Shown here: positions 16,128-28,351 of the stretch, piece by piece | Position numbering within the stretch: the first letter of the stretch is position 1 | How the letters are laid out: every line of letters begins with the position of its first letter | NCBI GenBank assembly: GCA_014843695.1 | Contig: CM026393.1 | Coordinates: 6,906,033-6,970,032 of the forward strand | Length of the DNA stretch: 64,000 nt | Source of the DNA: Archivesica marissinica | Taxonomy: Eukaryota > Mollusca > Bivalvia > Venerida > Vesicomyidae | Direction: 5' to 3' | Program-made: the position numbers and the translations under genes | Notes under the pieces: generated by a model | Told to the model about the DNA's origin: nothing | The model's database searches: none | The model's input: the letters and a program-made list of their open reading frames with translations, nothing else

Positions 16128-17127
16128 NNNNNNNNNNNNNNNNNNNNNNNNNNNNNNNNNNNNNNNNNNNNNNNNNNNNNNNNNNNNNNNNNNNNNNNNN
16201 NNNNNNNNNNNNNNNNNNNNNNNNNNNNNNNNNNNNNNNNNNNNNNNNNNNNNNNNNNNNNNNNNNNNNNNNNNNNNNNNNNNNNNNNNNNNNNNNNNNN
16301 NNNNNNNNNNNNNNNNNNNNNNNNNNNNNNNNNNNNNNNNNNNNNNNNNNNNNNNNNNNNNNNNNNNNNNNNNNNNNNNNNNNNNNNNNNNNNNNNNNNN
16401 NNNNNNNNNNNNNNNNNNNNNNNNNNNNNNNNNNNNNNNNNNNNNNNNNNNNNNNNNNNNNNNNNNNNNNNNNNNNNNNNNNNNNNNNNNNNNNNNNNNN
16501 NNNNNNNNNNNNNNNNNNNNNNNNNNNNNNNNNNNNNNNNNNNNNNNNNNNNNNNNNNNNNNNNNNNNNNNNNNNNNNNNNNNNNNNNNNNNNNNNNNNN
16601 NNNNNNNNNNNNNNNNNNNNNNNNNNNNNNNNNNNNNNNNNNNNNNNNNNNNNNNNNNNNNNNNNNNNNNNNNNNNNNNNNNNNNNNNNNNNNNNNNNNN
16701 NNNNNNNNNNNNNNNNNNNNNNNNNNNNNNNNNNNNNNNNNNNNNNNNNNNNNNNNNNNNNNNNNNNNNNNNNNNNNNNNNNNNNNNNNNNNNNNNNNNN
16801 NNNNNNNNNNNNNNNNNNNNNNNNNNNNNNNNNNNNNNNNNNNNNNNNNNNNNNNNNNNNNNNNNNNNNNNNNNNNNNNNNNNNNNNNNNNNNNNNNNNN
16901 NNNNNNNNNNNNNNNNNNNNNNNNNNNNNNNNNNNNNNNNNNNNNNNNNNNNNNNNNNNNNNNNNNNNNNNNNNNNNNNNNNNNNNNNNNNNNNNNNNNN
17001 NNNNNNNNNNNNNNNNNNNNNNNNNNNNNNNNNNNNNNNNNNNNNNNNNNNNNNNNNNNNNNNNNNNNNNNNNNNNNNNNNNNNNNNNNNNNNNNNNNNN
17101 NNNNNNNNNNNNNNNNNNNNNNNNNNN
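16128..17127. other. assembly gap (1,000 N)
   Basis: Exactly 1,000 consecutive N, a placeholder length. The gap separates the AT-rich array from the 40-bp array, so the junction between these two repeats is not observed. Confidence 0.99.
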
Positions 17128-20100
17128 GTATGATGTAGGATATTGTGTAGGTTTGGTGGGTACCCGTGTATGATATTGTTCAGGTTTGGTGGGTACCCGT
17201 GTATGATGTAGGATATTGTGTAGGTTTGGTGGGTACCCGTGTATGATATTGTTCAGGTTTGGTGGGTACCCGTGTATGATGTAGGATATTGTGTAGGTTT
17301 TGTGGGTACCCGTGTATGATATTGTTCAGGTTTGGTGGGTACCCGTGTATGATATTGTTCAGGTTTGGTGGGTACCCGTGTATGATATTGTTCAGGTTTG
17401 GTGGGTACCCGTGTATGATATTGTTCAGGTATACCACTGTAACCTATCATCACTGATGGTCACGGGTTCGAGCCCCGCTCAGGCCGTGTCTCATTTATAT
17501 GAAAAAGTTGGCAGTTTCTTACGGAGGTTGGTGCACCCAAGTACTGGTTAACCGCTGGAGCCTGCCCAGGAAAGGTGTTGTTAAGTAAACTGCCCGCCGG
17601 CGATATAGCCCGAAATGGTGCTGATGCAGGCGTAAAACCCGAAATATAACATAACATAAATATTGTTCAGGTTTGGTGGGTACCCGTGTATGATGTAGGA
17701 TATTGTTCAGGTTTGGTGGGTACCCGTGTATGATGTAGGATATTGTTCAGGTTTGGTGGGTACCCATGTATGATGTAGGATATTGTTCAGGTTTGGTGGG
17801 TACCCATGTATGATATTGTGTAGGTTTGGTGGGTACCCGTGTATGATGTAGGATATTGTTCAGGTTTGGTGGGTACCCGTGTATGATGTAGGATATTGTC
17901 CAGGTTTGGTGGGTACCCGTGTATGATGTAGGATATTGTGTAGGTTTGGTGGGTACCCGTGTATGATGTAGGATATTGTGTAGGTTTGGTGGGTAACCGT
18001 GTATGATGTAGGATATTGTTCAGGTTTGGTGGGTACCCGTGTATGATGTAGGATATTGTCCAGGTTTGGTGGGTACCCATGTATGAAGTAGAATATTGTT
18101 CAGGATTGGTGGGTACCCATGTATGATGTAGGATGTTGTTCAGGTTTGGTGGGTACCCGTGTATGATGTAGGATATTGTTCAGGTTTGGTGGGTACCCGT
18201 GTATGATATTGTTCAGGTTTGGTGGGTACCCGTGTATGATGTAGGATATTGTGTAGGTTTGGTGGGTACCCGTGTATGATGTAGGATATTGTGTAGGTTT
18301 GGTGGGTACCCGTGTATGATGTAGGATATTGTCCAGGTTTGGTGGGTACCCGTGTATGATGTAGGATATTGTTCAGGTTTGGTGGGTACCCGTGTATGAT
18401 GTAGGATATTGTTCAGGTTTGGTGGGTACCATGTATGATGTAGATATTGTTCAGGTTTGGTGGGTACCCATGTATGATGTAGGATATTGTTCAGGTTTGG
18501 TGGGTACCCGTGTATGATGTAGGATATTGTTCAGGTTTGGTGGGTACCCGTGTATGATGTAGGATATTGTCCAGGTTTGGTGGGTACCCATGTATGATGT
18601 AGGATATTGTCCAGGTTTGGTGGGTACCCGTGTATGATGTAGGATATTGTGCAGGTTTGGTGGGTACCCGTGTATGATGTAGGATATTGTTCAGGTTTGG
18701 TGGGTACCCGTGTATGATGTAGGATATTGTTCAGGTTTGGTGGGTACCCGTGTATGATGTAGGATATTGTTCAGGTTTGGTGGGTACCCGTGTATGATGT
18801 AGGATATTGTTCAGGTTTGGTGGGTACCCGTGTATGATGTAGGATATTGTCCAGGTTTGGTGGGTACCCATGTATGATATTGTTCAGGTTTGGTGGGTAC
18901 CCGTGTATGATGTAGGATATTGGTCAGGTTTGGTGGGTACCCGTGTATGATGTAGGATATTGTGTAGGTTTGGTGGGTACCCGTGTATGATGTAGGATAT
19001 TGTTCAGGTTTGGTGGGTACCCGTGTATGATGTAGGATATTGTGTAGGTTTGGTGGGTACCCGTGTATGATGTAGGATATTGTTCAGGTTTGGTGGGTAC
19101 CCGTGTATGATGTAGGATATTGTGTAGGTTTGGTGGGTACCCATGTATGATGTATGATATTGTTCAGGTTTGGTGGGTACCCGTGTATGATGTAGGATAT
19201 TGTCCAGGTTTGGTGGGTACCCGTGTATGATATTGTCCAGGTTTGGTGGGTACCCGTGTATGATGTAGGATATTGTCCAGGTTTGGTGGGTACCCGTGTA
19301 TGATGTAGGATATTGTCCAGGTTTGGTGGGTACCCGTGTATGATATTGTCCAGGTTTGGTGGGTACCCGTGTATGATGTAGGATATTGTCCAGGTTTGGT
19401 GGGTACCCGTGTATGATGTAGGATATTGTTCAGGTTTGGTGGGTACCCGTGTATGATGTATGATATTGTTCAGGTTTGGTGGGTACCCGTGTATGATGTA
19501 GGATATTGTGTAGGTTTGGTGGGTACCCGTGTATGATGTAGGATATTGTCCAGGTTTGGTGGGTACCCATGTATGATATTGTTCAGGTTTGGTGGGTACC
19601 CGTGTATGATGTAGGATATTGTGCAGGTTTGGTGGGTACCCATGTATGATGTAGGATATTGTTCAGGTTTGGTGGGTACCCGTGTATGATGTATGATATT
19701 GTCTAGGTTTGGTGGGTACCCGTGTATGATGTAGGATATTGTTCAGGTTTGGTGGGTACCCATGTATGATGTAGGATATTGTTCAGGTTTGGTGGGTACC
19801 CGTGTATGATGTAGGATATTGTGTAGGTTTGGTGGGTACCCGTGTATGATGTAGGATATTGTGTAGGTTTGGTGGGTACCCGTGTATGATGTATGATATT
19901 GTTCAGGTTTGGTGGGTACCCGTGTATGATGTATGATATTGTTCAGGTTTGGTGGGTACCCATGTATGATGTAGGATATTGTGTAGGTTTGGTGGGTACC
20001 CATGTATGATGTAGGATATTGTGTAGGTTTGGTGGGTACCCACGTATGATGTAGGATATTGTGTAGGTTTGGTGGGTACCCACGTATGATGTAGGATATT

Positions 20101-22966
20101 GTGTAGGTTTGGTGGGTACCCTTGTATGATGTAGGATATTGTCCAGGTTTGGTGGGTACCCGTGTATGATGTAGGATATTGTTCAGGTTTGGTGGGTACC
20201 CGTGTATGATGTAGGATATTGTGTAGGTTTGGTGGGTACCCATGTATGATGTAGGATATTGTCCAGGTTTGGTGGGTACCCGTGTATGATGTAGGATATT
20301 GTGTAGGTTTGGTGGGTACCCACGTATGATGTAGGATATTGTGTAGGTTTGGTGGGTACCCATGTATGATGTAGGATATTGTTCAGGTTTGGTGGGTACC
20401 CGTGTATGATGTAGGATATTGTGTAGGTTTGGTGGGTACCCGTGTATGATGTAGGATATTGTGTAGGTTTGGTGGGTACCCATGTATGATGTAGGATATT
20501 GTTCAGGTTTGGTGGGTACCCGTGTATGATGTAGGATATTGTTCAGGTTTGGTGGGTACCCATGTATGATGTAGGATATTGTGTAGGTTTGGTGGGTACC
20601 CGTGTATGATGTAGGATATTGTTCAGGTTTGGTGGGTACCCGTGTATGATGTAGGATATTGTTCAGGTTTGGTGGGTACCCGTGTATGATGTAGGATATT
20701 GTTCAGGTTTGGTGGGTACCCGTGTATGATGTAGGATATTGTTCAGGTTTGGTGGGTACCCATGTATGATGTAGGATATTGTTCAGGTTTGGTGGGTACC
20801 CGTGTATGATGTAGGATATTGTTCAGGTTTGGTGGGTACCCTGTATGATGTAGGATATTGTTCAGGTTTGGTGGGTACCCATGTATGATGTAGGATATTG
20901 TTAGGTTTGGTGGGTACCCGTGTATGATGTAGGATATTGTTCAGGTTTGGTGGGTACCCGTGTATGATGTAGGATATTGTTCAGGTTTGGTGGGTACCCG
21001 TGTATGATGTAGATATTGTGTAGGTTTGGTGGGTACCCATGTATGATGTAGGATATTGTTCAGGTTTGGTGGGTACCCGTGTATGATGTAGGATATTGTT
21101 CAGGTTTGGTGGGTACCCGTGTATGATGTAGGATATTGTTCAGGTTTGGTGGGTACCCTTGTATGATGTAGGATATTGTTCAGGTTTGGTGGGTACCCAT
21201 GTATGATGTAGGATATTGTTCAGGTTTGGTGGGTACCCGTGTATGATGTAGGATATTGTTCAGGATTGGTGGGTACCCGTGTATGATGTATGATATTGTG
21301 TAGGTTTGGTGGGTACCCATGTATGATGTAGGATATTGTTCAGGTTTGGTGGGTACCCGTGTATGATGTAGGATGTTGTCCAGGTTTGGTGGGTACCCAT
21401 GTATGATGTAGGATATTGTTCAGGTTTGGTGGGTACCCTTGTATGATGTAGGATATTGTTCAGGTTTGGTGGGTACCCATGTATGATGTAGGATATTGTG
21501 TAGGTTTGATGGGTACCCATGTATGATGTAGGATATTGTGTAGGTTTGGTGGGTACCCATGTATGATGTAGGATATTGTGTAGGTTTGGTGGGTACCCGT
21601 GTATGATGTAGGATATTGTTCAGGTTTGGTGGGTACCCGTGTATGATGTAGGATATTGTGTAGGTTTGGTGGGTACCCATGTATGATGTAGGATATTGTT
21701 CAGGTTTGGTGGGTACCCATGTATGATGTAGGATATTGTGTAGGTTTGGTGGGTACCCGTGTATGATGTAGGATATTGTTCAGGTTTGGTGGGTACCCGT
21801 GTATGATGTAGGATATTGTTCAGGTTTGGTGGGTACCCGTGTATGATGTAGGATATTGTCCAGGTTTGGTGGGTACCCGTGTATGATGTAGGATATTGTT
21901 CAGGTTTGGTGGGTACCCGTGTATGATGTAGGATATTGTTCAGGTTTGGTGGGTACCCATGTATGATGTAGGATATTGTCCAGGTTTGGTGGGTACCCGT
22001 GTATGATGTAGGATATTGTTCAGGTTTGGTGGGTACCCGTGTATGATGTAGGATATTGTCCAGGTTTGGTGGGTACCCGTGTATGATGTAGGATATTGTG
22101 TAGGTTTGGTGGGTACCCGTGTATGATGTAGGATATTGTGCAGGTTTGGTGGGTACCCGTGTATGATGTAGGATATTGTGTAGGTTTGGTGGGTACCCGT
22201 GTATGATGTAGGATATTGTGTAGGTTTGGTGGGTACCCGTGTATGATGTAGGATATTGTTCAGGTTTGGTGGGTACCCGTGTATGATGTAGGATATTGTT
22301 CAGGTTTGGTGGGTACCCGTGTATGATGTAGGATATTGTTCAGGTTTGGTGGGTACCCATGTATGATGTAGGATATTGTGTAGGTTTGGTGGGTACCCGT
22401 GTATGATATTGTTCAGGTTTGGTGGGTACCCGTGTATGATGTAGGATATTGTTCAGGTTTGGTGGGTACCCGTGTATGATGTAGGATATTGTTCAGGTTT
22501 GGTGGGTACCCATGTATGATGTAGGATATTGTGTAGGTTTGGTGGGTACCCTTGTATGATGTAGGATATTGTTCAGGTTTGGTGGGTACCCATGTATGAT
22601 GTAGGATATTGTGTAGGTTTGGTGGGTACCCGTGTATGATGTAGGATATTGTTCAGGTTTGGTGGGTACCCATGTATGATGTAGGATATTGTTCAGGTTT
22701 GGTGGGTACCCGTGTATGATGTAGGATATTGTTCAGGTTTGGTGGGTACCCGTGTATGATGTAGGATATTGTTCAGGTTTGGTGGGTACCCATGTATGAT
22801 GTAGGATATTGTTCAGGATTGGTGGGTACCCGTGTATGATGTAGGATATTGTTCAGGTTTGGTGGGTACCCGTGTATGATGTAGGATATTGTTCAGGTTT
22901 GGTGGGTACCCGTGTATGATGTAGGATATTGTTCAGGTTTGGTGGGTACCCGTGTATGAAGTAGAA
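17128..22966. repeat. 40-bp minisatellite array (about 140 copies)
   Basis: Tandem 40-bp unit containing the palindrome GGGTACCC followed by GTGTATGATGTAGG and ATATTGTTCAG. A 30-bp variant lacks ten bases of the ATGATGTAGG region (for example near 17171 and 17331). Common variants are CCCGTG/CCCATG and TTCAGG/TCCAGG/TGTAGG. Rare ones are CCCTTG and CCCACG. The array starts at gap 1, is interrupted by a SINE at 17431-17659, and decays at its right end around 22950-22970 where the 47-bp array begins. Minus-strand open frames of up to 246 codons are translations of the repeat, not genes. Confidence 0.97.
17431..17659 (+). mobile_element. tRNA-derived SINE inserted in the 40-bp array, with 13-bp target duplication
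   Basis: A 229-bp non-repeat segment splits the array. Its 5' part contains a B-box-like GGGTTCGAGCCCC near 17464, as in tRNA-derived SINEs. It ends with an A-rich tail of ATAACATAACATAAA type. The array sequence ATATTGTTCAGGT stands on both sides (17418-17430 and 17660-17672), and on the right the array resumes in register. This fits target-primed insertion with a 13-bp target-site duplication, after the array already existed. The middle of the element shares a GAGCCTGC segment with sequence near 43890. Family name not assigned. Confidence 0.8.
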
Positions 22967-23003
22967 TATTACTCAGCATTTGCGAGTACTTGGTATCCTG
23001 TGC

Positions 23004-23150
23004 GGAGTCAGGTACTGCTCAGCTGGGTCGAATACCCGGGTATTGAGTGGGGAGTCAGGTACTGCTCAGCTGGGTCGAATACCCGGGTATCGAGTGGGGA
23101 GTCAGGTACTGCTCAGCTGGGTCGAATACCCACCCGAGTATCGAGTGGGG
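23004..23150. repeat. 47-bp repeat, three copies
   Basis: Copies start at 23004, 23051 and 23098 (period 47). The third is extended by 4 bp and diverges at about 23150. Each contains CAGCTG and a palindrome AATACCCGGGTATT, or a shortened form of it. The sequence up to 23261 is unique, with a degenerate fragment of the same unit (GAGTACCGGAATACCGAG). Confidence 0.9.
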
Positions 23151-23261
23151 AGTTGGTTACTATTCTGTTGGCACGAGTACCGGAATACCGAGTTTTGCTG
23201 GGTCTAGGAATGATTGATATACAATGCTTTTTCAAAGTTGTTCAAATGGTGACCCCGGGGA

Positions 23262-24464
23262 TTTGCAACTTACCGTGTTGTGCCGGAGCTAGTTAACTAG
23301 ATGCTCTCCAGATTTGAAACTTACCGTGTTGTGCCGGAGCTAGTTAGCTAGATGCTCTCCAGATTTGCAGCTTACCGTGTTGTGCCGGAGCTAGTTAACT
23401 AGATGCTCTCCAGATATGCAATTTACCGTGTTGTGCCGGAATGTGTAACTAGATGCTCTCCAGATTTGCAACTTACCGTGTTGTGCCGGAATGTGTAGCT
23501 AGATGCTCTCCAGATTTGCAGCTTACCGTGTTGTGCCGGAGCTAGTTAACTAGATGCTCTCCAGATTTGCAGCTTACCGTGTTGTGCCGGAGCTAGTTAA
23601 CTAGATGCTCTCCAGATTTGCAATTTACCGTGTTGTGCCAGAGTGTGTAACTAGATGCTCTCCAGATTTGCAGCTTACCGTGTTGTGCCGGAGCTAGTTA
23701 ACTAGATGCTCACCAGATTTGCAATTTACCGTGTTGTGCCAGAATGTGTAACTAGATGCTCTCCAGATTTGCAATTTACCGAGTTGTGCCGGAATGTGTA
23801 ACTAGATGCTCTCCAGATTTGCAGCTTACCGTGTTGTGCCGGAGCTAGTTAACTAGATGCTCACCAGATTTGCAATTTACCGTGTTGTGCCAGAATGTGT
23901 AACTAGATGCTCTCCAGATTTGCAATTTACCGTGTTGTGCCAGAATGTGTAACTAGATGCTCTCCAGATATGCAATTTACCGTGTTGTGCCAGAATGTGT
24001 AACTAGATGCTCTCCAGATTTGCAATTTACCGTGTTGTGCCGGAATGTGTAACTAGATGCTCTCCAGATTTGCAGCTTACCGTGTTGTGCCGGAGCTAGT
24101 TAACTAGATGCTCACCAGATTTGCAATTTACCGTGTTGTGCCAGAATGTGTAACTAGATGCTCTCCAGATTTGCAATTTACCGTGTTGTGCCAGAATGTG
24201 TAACTAGATGCTCTCCAGATATGCAATTTACCGTGTTGTGCCGGAATGTGTAACTAGATGCTCTCCAGATTTGCAGCTTACCGTGTTGTGCCGGAGCTAG
24301 TTAACTAGATGCTCACCAGATTTGCAGCTTACCGTGTTGTGCCAGAATGTGTAACTAGATGCTCTCCAGATTTGCAACTTACCTTGTTGTGCCAGAATGT
24401 GTAACCAGATGCTCTCCAGATTTGCAATTTACCGTGTTGTGCCGGAATGTGTAACTAGATGCTC
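23262..24464. repeat. 50/51-bp minisatellite array (about 24 copies)
   Basis: Two interleaved unit types share TTTGCA, CTTACCGTGTTGTGCC and TAGATGCTCTCCAGA. The 51-bp type carries the 12-bp palindrome CTAGTTAACTAG. The 50-bp type has GAATGTGTAACTAG at that place. The two types alternate in short runs, which suggests multi-unit duplications (the patterns around 23700-23900 and 23870-24120 resemble each other). Ends at about 24464 in unique sequence. Confidence 0.95.
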
Positions 24465-24686
24465 CTTGGAACAACGAACCTGTAGGACACACCTTGTCTT
24501 GCAAGAAACGTGCCCAACACTGAATGGGCAGGCCCATAACATGCATATCATTAGTGAGGAAATTCATACGAAAATAGACACACACAGTACATATACATTC
24601 ATCAAAGGAAATACAATAGCGATGTAAATATTTCTATGTTAATTGCTAACACATGTTAAGATTCAGGAACGGGCGGACAGAATTCT
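24465..24686. other. unique sequence, nothing recognised
   Basis: Between the 50/51-bp array and a MITE. It has open frames of 68 to 76 codons on both strands, without domain signature or splice context that I can defend. No repeat match elsewhere in the window was noticed. Confidence 0.6.
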
Positions 24687-24688
24687 TA

Positions 24689-24883
24689 CAGTCTACATCC
24701 GTAATGTCGAATTCCGTCGGACCGAACAAAATACTTCGACATAACCGAAGTTTGACTTTGAAATTCGATATCAACAGATCCAGTTAGATGTAAAATGATA
24801 GTGCCTGAAACTGGACTTTGATCCGACTTCGAGATAACCGGAGAATTCGACATAATCGACTTTGACATATCGGACGTAGACTG
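24689..24883. mobile_element. TA-flanked MITE (pogo/Tc1-like termini), copy 1
   Basis: 195-bp element with imperfect terminal inverted repeats: the left end reads CAGTCTACATCCGTAATGTC and the right end, read inward on the other strand, CAGTCTACGTCCGATATGTC. It is flanked by TA at 24687-24688 and 24884-24885. Termini starting CAGT with TA duplications are typical of the pogo/Tigger side of Tc1-mariner. No transposase is encoded, so it is non-autonomous. A second copy lies at 36196-36394. The small minus-strand open frame across it is not a gene. Confidence 0.85.
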
Positions 24884-24885
24884 TA

Positions 24886-25506
24886 TACTAGTTGCACTTT
24901 AGTGTGTACCTGTAGTGAACACATTGTAATTACTGCCACGGTGAACACCTTCAACTATCGATTGTTTGCACAGATACGGCGGCACATCTTTGATTATGTA
25001 AATTTGGAGAATATTGCACATTTACACAAAATTGGCATAACCGAGTCTATTATATGCAATACGATAGTATTTGAAACGGGAAATTGGCATAACCGAGTCT
25101 ATTATATGCAAAATGATAGTATTTGAATTAGACTGTATGTTAATTTTATTGTCAGTATTGTTTTACCTTTGTGGCTTACTAGTATTTTCACAGATGCGAT
25201 ATGGAGATAGCCGAGGGAGCAATGATGAGAAAGGGGATAATATAACGAAATTGTAACAAGAATAAAAACTCTAGTCTAATCTGAATTGTAGGCATTTGAA
25301 AGTGAACTTAAGAGATGGAGCACAGGGAAGCGTGGCAACAGACAGTCGAGAAAGATTAACTTGTATCAGAACTTAAAGACTGACAGAAGTCAAGGTCATG
25401 GTAAGGAAGCAGATTATCAATGTGTTACTCGTGTTTCTGATAGTTTGTTGTGAGACGCGCAGCAAACTTCATATTACGTCATATTACAAGAATTGTATGA
25501 TAATGT
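24886..25506. other. unique sequence with a 50-bp direct duplication
   Basis: Mostly unrecognised. A segment beginning TTGGCATAACCGAGTC occurs twice, at about 25032 and 25083, each followed by ATAGTATTTGAA. It shares words (CATAACCG, ATGATAGT, GACTG followed by TA) with the neighbouring MITE family, so it may be a decayed relative. From about 25441 the sequence gradually becomes the 50-bp array. No supported gene. Confidence 0.5.
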
Positions 25507-26312
25507 GTTGCTAGGCTTGCAGCAGATTGTTGTCGTGTTACAAATATTGTATGTTTGTGGTGAGGCTTGCAGCAGATTGTTGTCGTGTTACAAATATTGT
25601 ATGTTTGTGGTGAGGCTTGCAGCAGATTGATGTCGTGTTACAAGTATTGTATGTTTGTGGCGAGGCTTGCAGCAGATTGATGTCGTGTTACAAGTATTGT
25701 ATGTTTGTGGCGAGGCTTGCAGCAGATTGTTGTCATGTTACAAGTATTGTATGTTTGTGGTGAGGCTTGCAGTAGATTGTTGTTGTGTTACAAGTATTGT
25801 ATGTTTGTGGCAAGGCTTGCAGCAGATTGTTGTCATGTTACAAGTATTGTATGTTTGTGGCGAGGCTTGCAGCAGATTGTTGTTGTGTTACAAGTATTGT
25901 ATGTTTGTTGCTAGGCTTGCAGCAGATTGTTGTCATGTTACAAGTATTGTATGTTTGTGGCGAGGCTTGCAGCAGATTGTTGTTGTGTTACAAGTATTGT
26001 ATGTTTGTGGCGAGGCTTGCAGCAGATTGTTGTTGTGTTACAAGTATTGTATGTTTGTGGCGAGGCTTGCAGCAGATTGTTGTCATGTTACAAGTATTGT
26101 ATGTTTGTGGTGAGGCTTGCAGCAGATTGATGTCGTGTTACAAGTATTGTATGTTTGTGGTGAGGCTTGCAGCAGATTGATGTCGTGTTACAAGTATTGT
26201 ATGTTTGTGGCGAGGCTTGCAGCAGATTGTTGTCATGTTACAAGTATTGTATGTTTGTGGTGAGGCTTGCAGTAGATTGTTGTCATGTTACAAGTATTGT
26301 ATGTTTGTGGCG
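25507..26312. repeat. 50-bp minisatellite array (16 copies)
   Basis: Very regular 50-bp unit containing GGCTTGCAGCAGATTG, GTTACAAGTATTGTATG and TTTGTGG. The variable sites are GTTGTCGTG/GTCATG/GTTGTG and GTGGCGAGG/GTGGTGAGG/GTGGCAAGG, all CpG versus TpG or CpA. Plus-strand frames stay open for up to 152 codons because the unit has few stops; three units encode a 50-residue period. I treat these frames as artefacts. Confidence 0.96.
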
Positions 26313-26489
26313 ACATAATAAGTTCCTGGTTAGTAACACTGTTCGCACTGTAAGATGTGTTGTTACCATGACCATAATCAATATAGAAAACACTAACACT
26401 TGGCCATAACTTCTCAATATTTAGGTTTAGCTGATGTTCGAAAACATTCTACTGGCTACTAGCTCTCCACATTGCGTTATCACTTGGCC

Positions 26490-26712
26490 CTCAGCATGTC
26501 AGTCTTGAATCCCTCAAAGGGCATCAAATTCTTTTCAAGTGAGAAATGTCCAGCTGGCTGGCAGAAGGTAGGTGGTTCTACCCGGGTGCCCGTCCGTGCC
26601 TGGCATACTGCTCGGAGGGACACTCGGTGTCTTCCTCCACCAATAATTGCTGGAGAGTCGCCATATGACCTAAGCTGTTTGTGCGACTTTATACACCAAA
26701 TACAACAAATAA
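26490..26712 (+). mobile_element. SINE family B, copy 1 (5'-degraded)
   Basis: Shares a body with the copies at 38848 and 46745: a TCAAATTCTTTTCAAGTGAG-like segment, CAGCTGGCTGGCAGAAGGTA, GGTTCTACCCGGGTGCCC, TCTTCCTCCACCAATA and CATATGACCTAAGCTGTT, then an A-rich tail (CAAATACAACAAATAAGC). The tRNA-like head is diverged here. The type is common in mollusc genomes, from memory of the family; the name is not assigned. Confidence 0.75.
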
Positions 26713-27474
26713 GCAATCAATTATAATTAATTATAAATTTTCATATTGACCCATATACTTTTCATGGGAAATAGTCGCTACAGATTTTGCTGATGAAATG
26801 ACAGATATAACTGATATGTGTATGAACTTCTGACTTTCAAGGTCATACACTAGTCAGTTGAGCATTTGCACTGATTGTGAAGCTCCTATTTTAAGTTTGC
26901 AACAGTCTATGCCAAGTCAAGAGAAAATGCATCCGTGGGAGGGGGGAAATACCAAGCAGAAGAAGGGTACATGAGCAATATGTGATTTGCACATTGAAAT
27001 GTGTTTATAGAACACTGGAATAGCAACAACGACTCTTTATTGATAACATTTGAAGCATGGATTATTAAAGAAAATGAGGCCCAATTTTTGTTTACTTGAA
27101 TGTACTAAGAAGCATTTGATAAGAAATCTTGTATAATGTCGTTTATAAATTTTCCCTTTTTCAACATTTGAATCAAGCAAAATTTTGAAATTCTGCCCAC
27201 AAATGAACAACATAGACATACATGAATACATTTGAAAAAATCTATTTACCGGTATATATTATTGGTGGATAATTATTTACAAAATCACCAACACCTTTGT
27301 AAATAGAAATTTAAAAAAGTTCGCAATACGATTGACGTATGAATTATTGGCTTATTTTTCCATTTGAAGTTCTAAGAAAATGCAATCGTATAGGCTTTCA
27401 CCTTCATGTGCTGATAACATGTCAAATGTCTGTAATATGCATTTGAACACAGTATCATCTCTTCTGCTTGGTAG
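26713..27474. other. AT-rich sequence upstream of the peptidase exon, probably intron
   Basis: No open frame with recognisable content on either strand. It ends in a pyrimidine-biased stretch and AG at 27473-27474, which could be the acceptor for the following coding block. A G-rich run lies near 26937-26946. Upstream exons of the peptidase gene could lie here or outside the window; I cannot identify one. Confidence 0.4.
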
Positions 27475-28325
27475 CTGCTGATTCTGATGGCTCCGACTCT
27501 GACACAACGTTTAACCCCTATCAAGACTCTGATTCTGTGGTACAGAGGGTCATCAAAAAGGAGAAAGCAAAAGGAGCCGATTATATTTCAATCTATAAAG
27601 GTCTGCAACGTGTTCTTGATCCCATGTACTGGCTTGAAGATGGTGAAATGGATCGAGCGAGTAGTATAATTAAAAACGTTAACTCGGATATAAATGGCTT
27701 GGAAGATGTCTGCGTAATTTCAGTCGGACATGGTACTAAATGTAAAGGAGATTTTATACAGTTTGTGCATGCTCATGGCAACCACTGGGTGATGGCTACC
27801 ACCGTTGGTTGCCGTCCTGGCGTGATAAGAGTGTACGACAGTATGTATCGCCATTTTGATAAATCATGCTTACGACTTATACACAGTGTGGCACCAATAG
27901 ATGAATCAACACCTGTTCTTATAGAATTAGCCAAGTTTCAAAGACAAAAAACAAAAGCTGACTGTGGACTCTTTGCAATAGCAGCTGCATTTTCTCTTGT
28001 TAGTGGGAAAGATCCTTCGACGGATCGTTACGATTACGAACAAATGCGGCTACATCTGCATACTTGCTTACAGCAAAATGTTCTCTTGCAATTTCCTGTG
28101 TTTAATGGACCAATATCATCGCAACAACGGAAGATATACAGTGTCGTAGTCTGTTGTAGTTGTAAAGATCTGATGAATCTCTCGGCGGCGGATAAGACAA
28201 CATTACAGTGCAAGAAATGTGGCAAGTTCTGCCATGTAGCAAATAACTATATGCTGAATCCCTGCTCCACAAATGTTAATGATACGAATTTGTGTAGAAA
28301 ATGTTGTGAGGCTATGAATGTTTGA
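27475..28325 (+). CDS. Ulp1-like (C48-type) cysteine peptidase with C-terminal Cys-rich tail, 3' exon
   Basis: The frame is open from 27468, but the first codon there is TTG. I therefore prefer a splice acceptor (TTCTGCTTGGTAG) with exon start at 27475 and stop TGA at 28323-28325. Numbered from the TTG the product has 285 residues: an acidic Ser/Asp-rich start (about 5-23), then a Ulp1-type core. The core shows a WLEDGEMD motif (55-62, compare WLND in Ulp1/SENP), H106-W107, D124 in VYDSM, Q160, and C166 in KADCGLF. This is the His-Asp-Gln-Cys arrangement with the usual six-residue Q to C spacing. Residues 229-280 hold many Cys (CCSC, QCKKCGKFCH, LCRKCC), probably zinc-binding. By family it should cleave isopeptide or peptide bonds of a ubiquitin-like protein. 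Such frames are also carried by, or domesticated from, transposons, so a mobile origin is possible. No polyadenylation signal was found directly after the stop. Confidence 0.8.
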
Positions 28326-28351
28326 TGTTTTATTTCGCTCTATGATTATCT

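Noticed and set aside
19743..20483. 246-codon minus-strand frame in the 40-bp array
   Set aside because: Period-40 peptide from a non-coding repeat; similar short frames occur all along the array wherever the CCCATG variant provides a start.
17128..22966. CRISPR-like regular repeat spacing
   Set aside because: There are no unique spacers; whole units are tandemly identical and the genome is eukaryotic.
27468..27470. Translation start of the peptidase at 27468
   Set aside because: The codon is TTG and sits in a pyrimidine-rich, acceptor-like context; an exon start at 27475 is more likely.
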